From: Roseovarius nubinhibens ISM
GTDB lineage: Bacteria > Pseudomonadota > Alphaproteobacteria > Rhodobacterales > Rhodobacteraceae
Direction of reading: 5' to 3'
DNA length: 64,000 nt
Assembly (NCBI RefSeq): GCF_000152625.1
Contig: NZ_CH724156.1
Location: 2,196,687 to 2,260,686 of the forward strand
A program made the position numbers and the translations under genes. Every line of letters starts with the position of its first letter. The first letter of the stretch is position 1. Below the pieces are notes generated by a model. The model made no database searches. It was not told where the DNA came from and saw only the letters and a list, made by a program, of their open reading frames with translations. Shown here piece by piece: positions 62,803-64,000 of the stretch.

Positions 62803-62946
62803 CTAGCGCCAGAAGGCCAGCCATTCGATCGCGGCGCTCAGCTTGCGCAGGAGGAAAAGCGTGCCATCGCCGTGCTGATAGGTGAAATCGAGCACCAGGC
62901 CGATCACGATCAGCAGGGCGAGAAAAAAGGCAATGCGGTTCGTCAT
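62803..62946 (-). CDS. 47-aa single-span membrane protein downstream of gap
   Basis: A small protein, MTNRIAFFLALLIVIGLVLD then a short polar loop and LFLLRKLSAAIEWLAFWR. One strong membrane helix is followed by an amphipathic basic helix. I recall small proteins of this form after gap in other Rhodobacterales, although I cannot search. It lies beyond the gap terminator, so it needs its own promoter or read-through. There is no obvious ribosome-binding site. Confidence 0.6.
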   Translation of the reverse strand: MTNRIAFFLALLIVIGLVLDFTYQHGDGTLFLLRKLSAAIEWLAFWR

Positions 62947-62956
62947 GCGGGTGGCC

Positions 62957-62998
62957 CGAAAAGAAAACGTCCCGCCGGGTATGCCTGACGGGACGTTT
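62957..62998 (-). terminator. Rho-independent terminator of gap
   Basis: CGGGACGTTT (62989-62998) pairs perfectly with AAACGTCCCG (62965-62974). On the minus strand TTTTCTTTTC follows. It lies 23 nt after the gap stop. Confidence 0.8.
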
Positions 62999-63020
62999 CG
63001 GTGCAAGGAGGCGGGTGGGC

Positions 63021-64000
63021 TTAGCCCAGCTTGCCCATCGCGACGGCCACATCGGCCATGCGGCAGGAGAAGCCCCATTCATTGTCGTACCAGCTCAGCA
63101 CGCGCACGAGGCGGCCGCCGATGACCTTGGTCTGGGCCGGGGCGAAGATCGAGCTTTCTTCGGTGTGGTTGAAATCGATCGAGACCTTGGGTTCGGGATC
63201 ATAGCCGAGCACGCCCTTCATCGGGCCTTCGGCGGCGGCGCGCATGGCGGCGTTGACCTCATCCTCGGTCACGTCTGTCTTGGCGACGAAGGTCAGGTCG
63301 ACGGCCGAGACATTGGGGGTCGGCACGCGGATGGCCGAGCCGTCGAGCTTGCCCTTGAGGGCGGGCAGCACCTCGCCCAGCGCCTTGGCGGCACCGGTGG
63401 AGGTCGGGATCATCGACATGGCGGCGGCGCGGGCGCGGTAGAGATCCTTGTGGCGACGGTCGAGCGTCGGCTGATCGCCGGTATAGGCGTGGATCGTGGT
63501 CATGATGCCGCTCTCGATGCCGAAGGAATCGTCGAGCACCTTGGCCACCGGCGCGAGGCAGTTGGTGGTGCAGGAGCCGTTCGAGATCATCGTGTCCGAG
63601 GCTTGCAGCTCGTTGTCATTGACGCCGAAGACGATGGTGCGGTCGACATTCTTGCCGGGCGCCGAGAGGAGCACTTTCTTGGCGCCGCGCTCGAGATGTT
63701 TCTTGGCCTTTTCACCGTCGTTGAATTTGCCGGTGCATTCCAGAACCACGTCGCAGCCGGACCAGTCGAGCTCGTCCATGTCATAGGTCGAGAACATCTG
63801 CATCGGGCCGCGACCCAGATCCATCGTGCCATCGCCGAGGGTGATCTCGTTGGCGAAACGGCCATGCACGCTGTCATATTTGAGCAGGTGGGCGGCGGTT
63901 TCGAGCGGGCCGGTGGCGTTGACCTTGACGACCTTGATGTCGTCACGGGTCGATTGCGCGATATGGGCGAGCGTGCAGCGGCCGATGCGGCCGAACCCGT
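63021..64000 (-). CDS. gap: Glyceraldehyde-3-phosphate dehydrogenase (5' end outside window)
   Basis: Type I phosphorylating GAPDH, interconverting glyceraldehyde 3-phosphate and 1,3-bisphosphoglycerate. 325 residues are in the window; only the first few (before GFGRIGRCTLAHIA, the NAD-binding Rossmann motif) are lost past position 64000. The catalytic cysteine lies in SNGSCTTNCLAPV, the catalytic histidine is in TIHAYTGDQ, and SWYDNEWGFSCRMADV is the C-terminal signature. An internal ATG at 63869 is not the true start because the conserved fold continues upstream. Confidence 0.96.
   Translation of the reverse strand, partial: GFGRIGRCTLAHIAQSTRDDIKVVKVNATGPLETAAHLLKYDSVHGRFANEITLGDGTMDLGRGPMQMFSTYDMDELDWSGCDVVLECTGKFNDGEKAKKHLERGAKKVLLSAPGKNVDRTIVFGVNDNELQASDTMISNGSCTTNCLAPVAKVLDDSFGIESGIMTTIHAYTGDQPTLDRRHKDLYRARAAAMSMIPTSTGAAKALGEVLPALKGKLDGSAIRVPTPNVSAVDLTFVAKTDVTEDEVNAAMRAAAEGPMKGVLGYDPEPKVSIDFNHTEESSIFAPAQTKVIGGRLVRVLSWYDNEWGFSCRMADVAVAMGKLG

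Overview
The window is high-GC DNA from an alphaproteobacterium, most likely a marine Rhodobacterales (Roseobacter-group) chromosome. The evidence is gene content rather than rRNA. There is a sulfoacetaldehyde acetyltransferase / phosphotransacetylase / SoeABC sulfite dehydrogenase cluster, a MocR-type TauR-like regulator with matching CTGGAC boxes, a bactofilin-M23 pair, an alphaproteobacterial SOS box (GTTC-N7-GTTC) before uvrA, a Hint-domain protein, and many 4-nt or 1-nt gene overlaps. No rRNA, tRNA, integrase, transposase or CRISPR array was found. Most of the window is chromosomal core, with a few accessory genes.

Layout. 1-4.8 kb: partial CDS, rlmN, a small conserved gene, a LOG-family gene, a threonine dehydratase-like gene and a cystathionine beta-lyase-like gene. 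5.0-12.5 kb: the sulfonate module xsc-pta-soeABC. 12.5-18.7 kb (minus): GNAT, an MBL-fold/double-rhodanese protein, rpsA, a KAP P-loop NTPase lying between rpsA and cmk, and cmk. 18.7-22.7 kb (minus): a short AstE-like relic, a DUF481 porin-like protein, a LysR regulator and the TauR-like MocR regulator. 22.9-32 kb: Hint protein, creatinase, P1-family peptidase, gabD, an orphan peptide-type binding protein and an SLC13 permease. 32-38.4 kb: yebC, HNH endonuclease, a 666-nt gene-free repeat-rich stretch, an Hsp70-like protein with an odd extension, bactofilin plus M23 peptidase, and bcp. 38.5-51.1 kb (plus): AsmA/YhdP-like protein, queA, MFS transporter, DUF924, lpdA, GNAT, methyltransferase and uvrA. 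51.2-58.7 kb (minus): coiled-coil secreted protein, the valine-degradation operon (isobutyryl-CoA dehydrogenase, 3-hydroxyisobutyryl-CoA hydrolase, mmsB), YbdK-type ligase, a small membrane protein, coaD and a CBS protein. 58.8-64 kb: LysR regulator divergent from mmsA, a peptidoglycan-binding protein, a 47-aa membrane protein and gap (cut by the window edge).

How genes work together. Sulfoacetaldehyde is split by Xsc to acetyl phosphate and sulfite. Pta makes acetyl-CoA and SoeABC oxidises the sulfite to sulfate at the membrane. The front-end taurine enzymes are not in this window. Valine carbon passes through the acyl-CoA dehydrogenase, hydrolase and MmsB, and then MmsA 4 kb away under a divergent LysR gene.

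The most unusual signal is a family of intergenic arrays, each exactly four 11-bp units (consensus near CGWCGGTAWCR). Four clear copies and a fifth diverged, Pho-box-like copy each lie just downstream of a stop codon. I know of no described element with this form.
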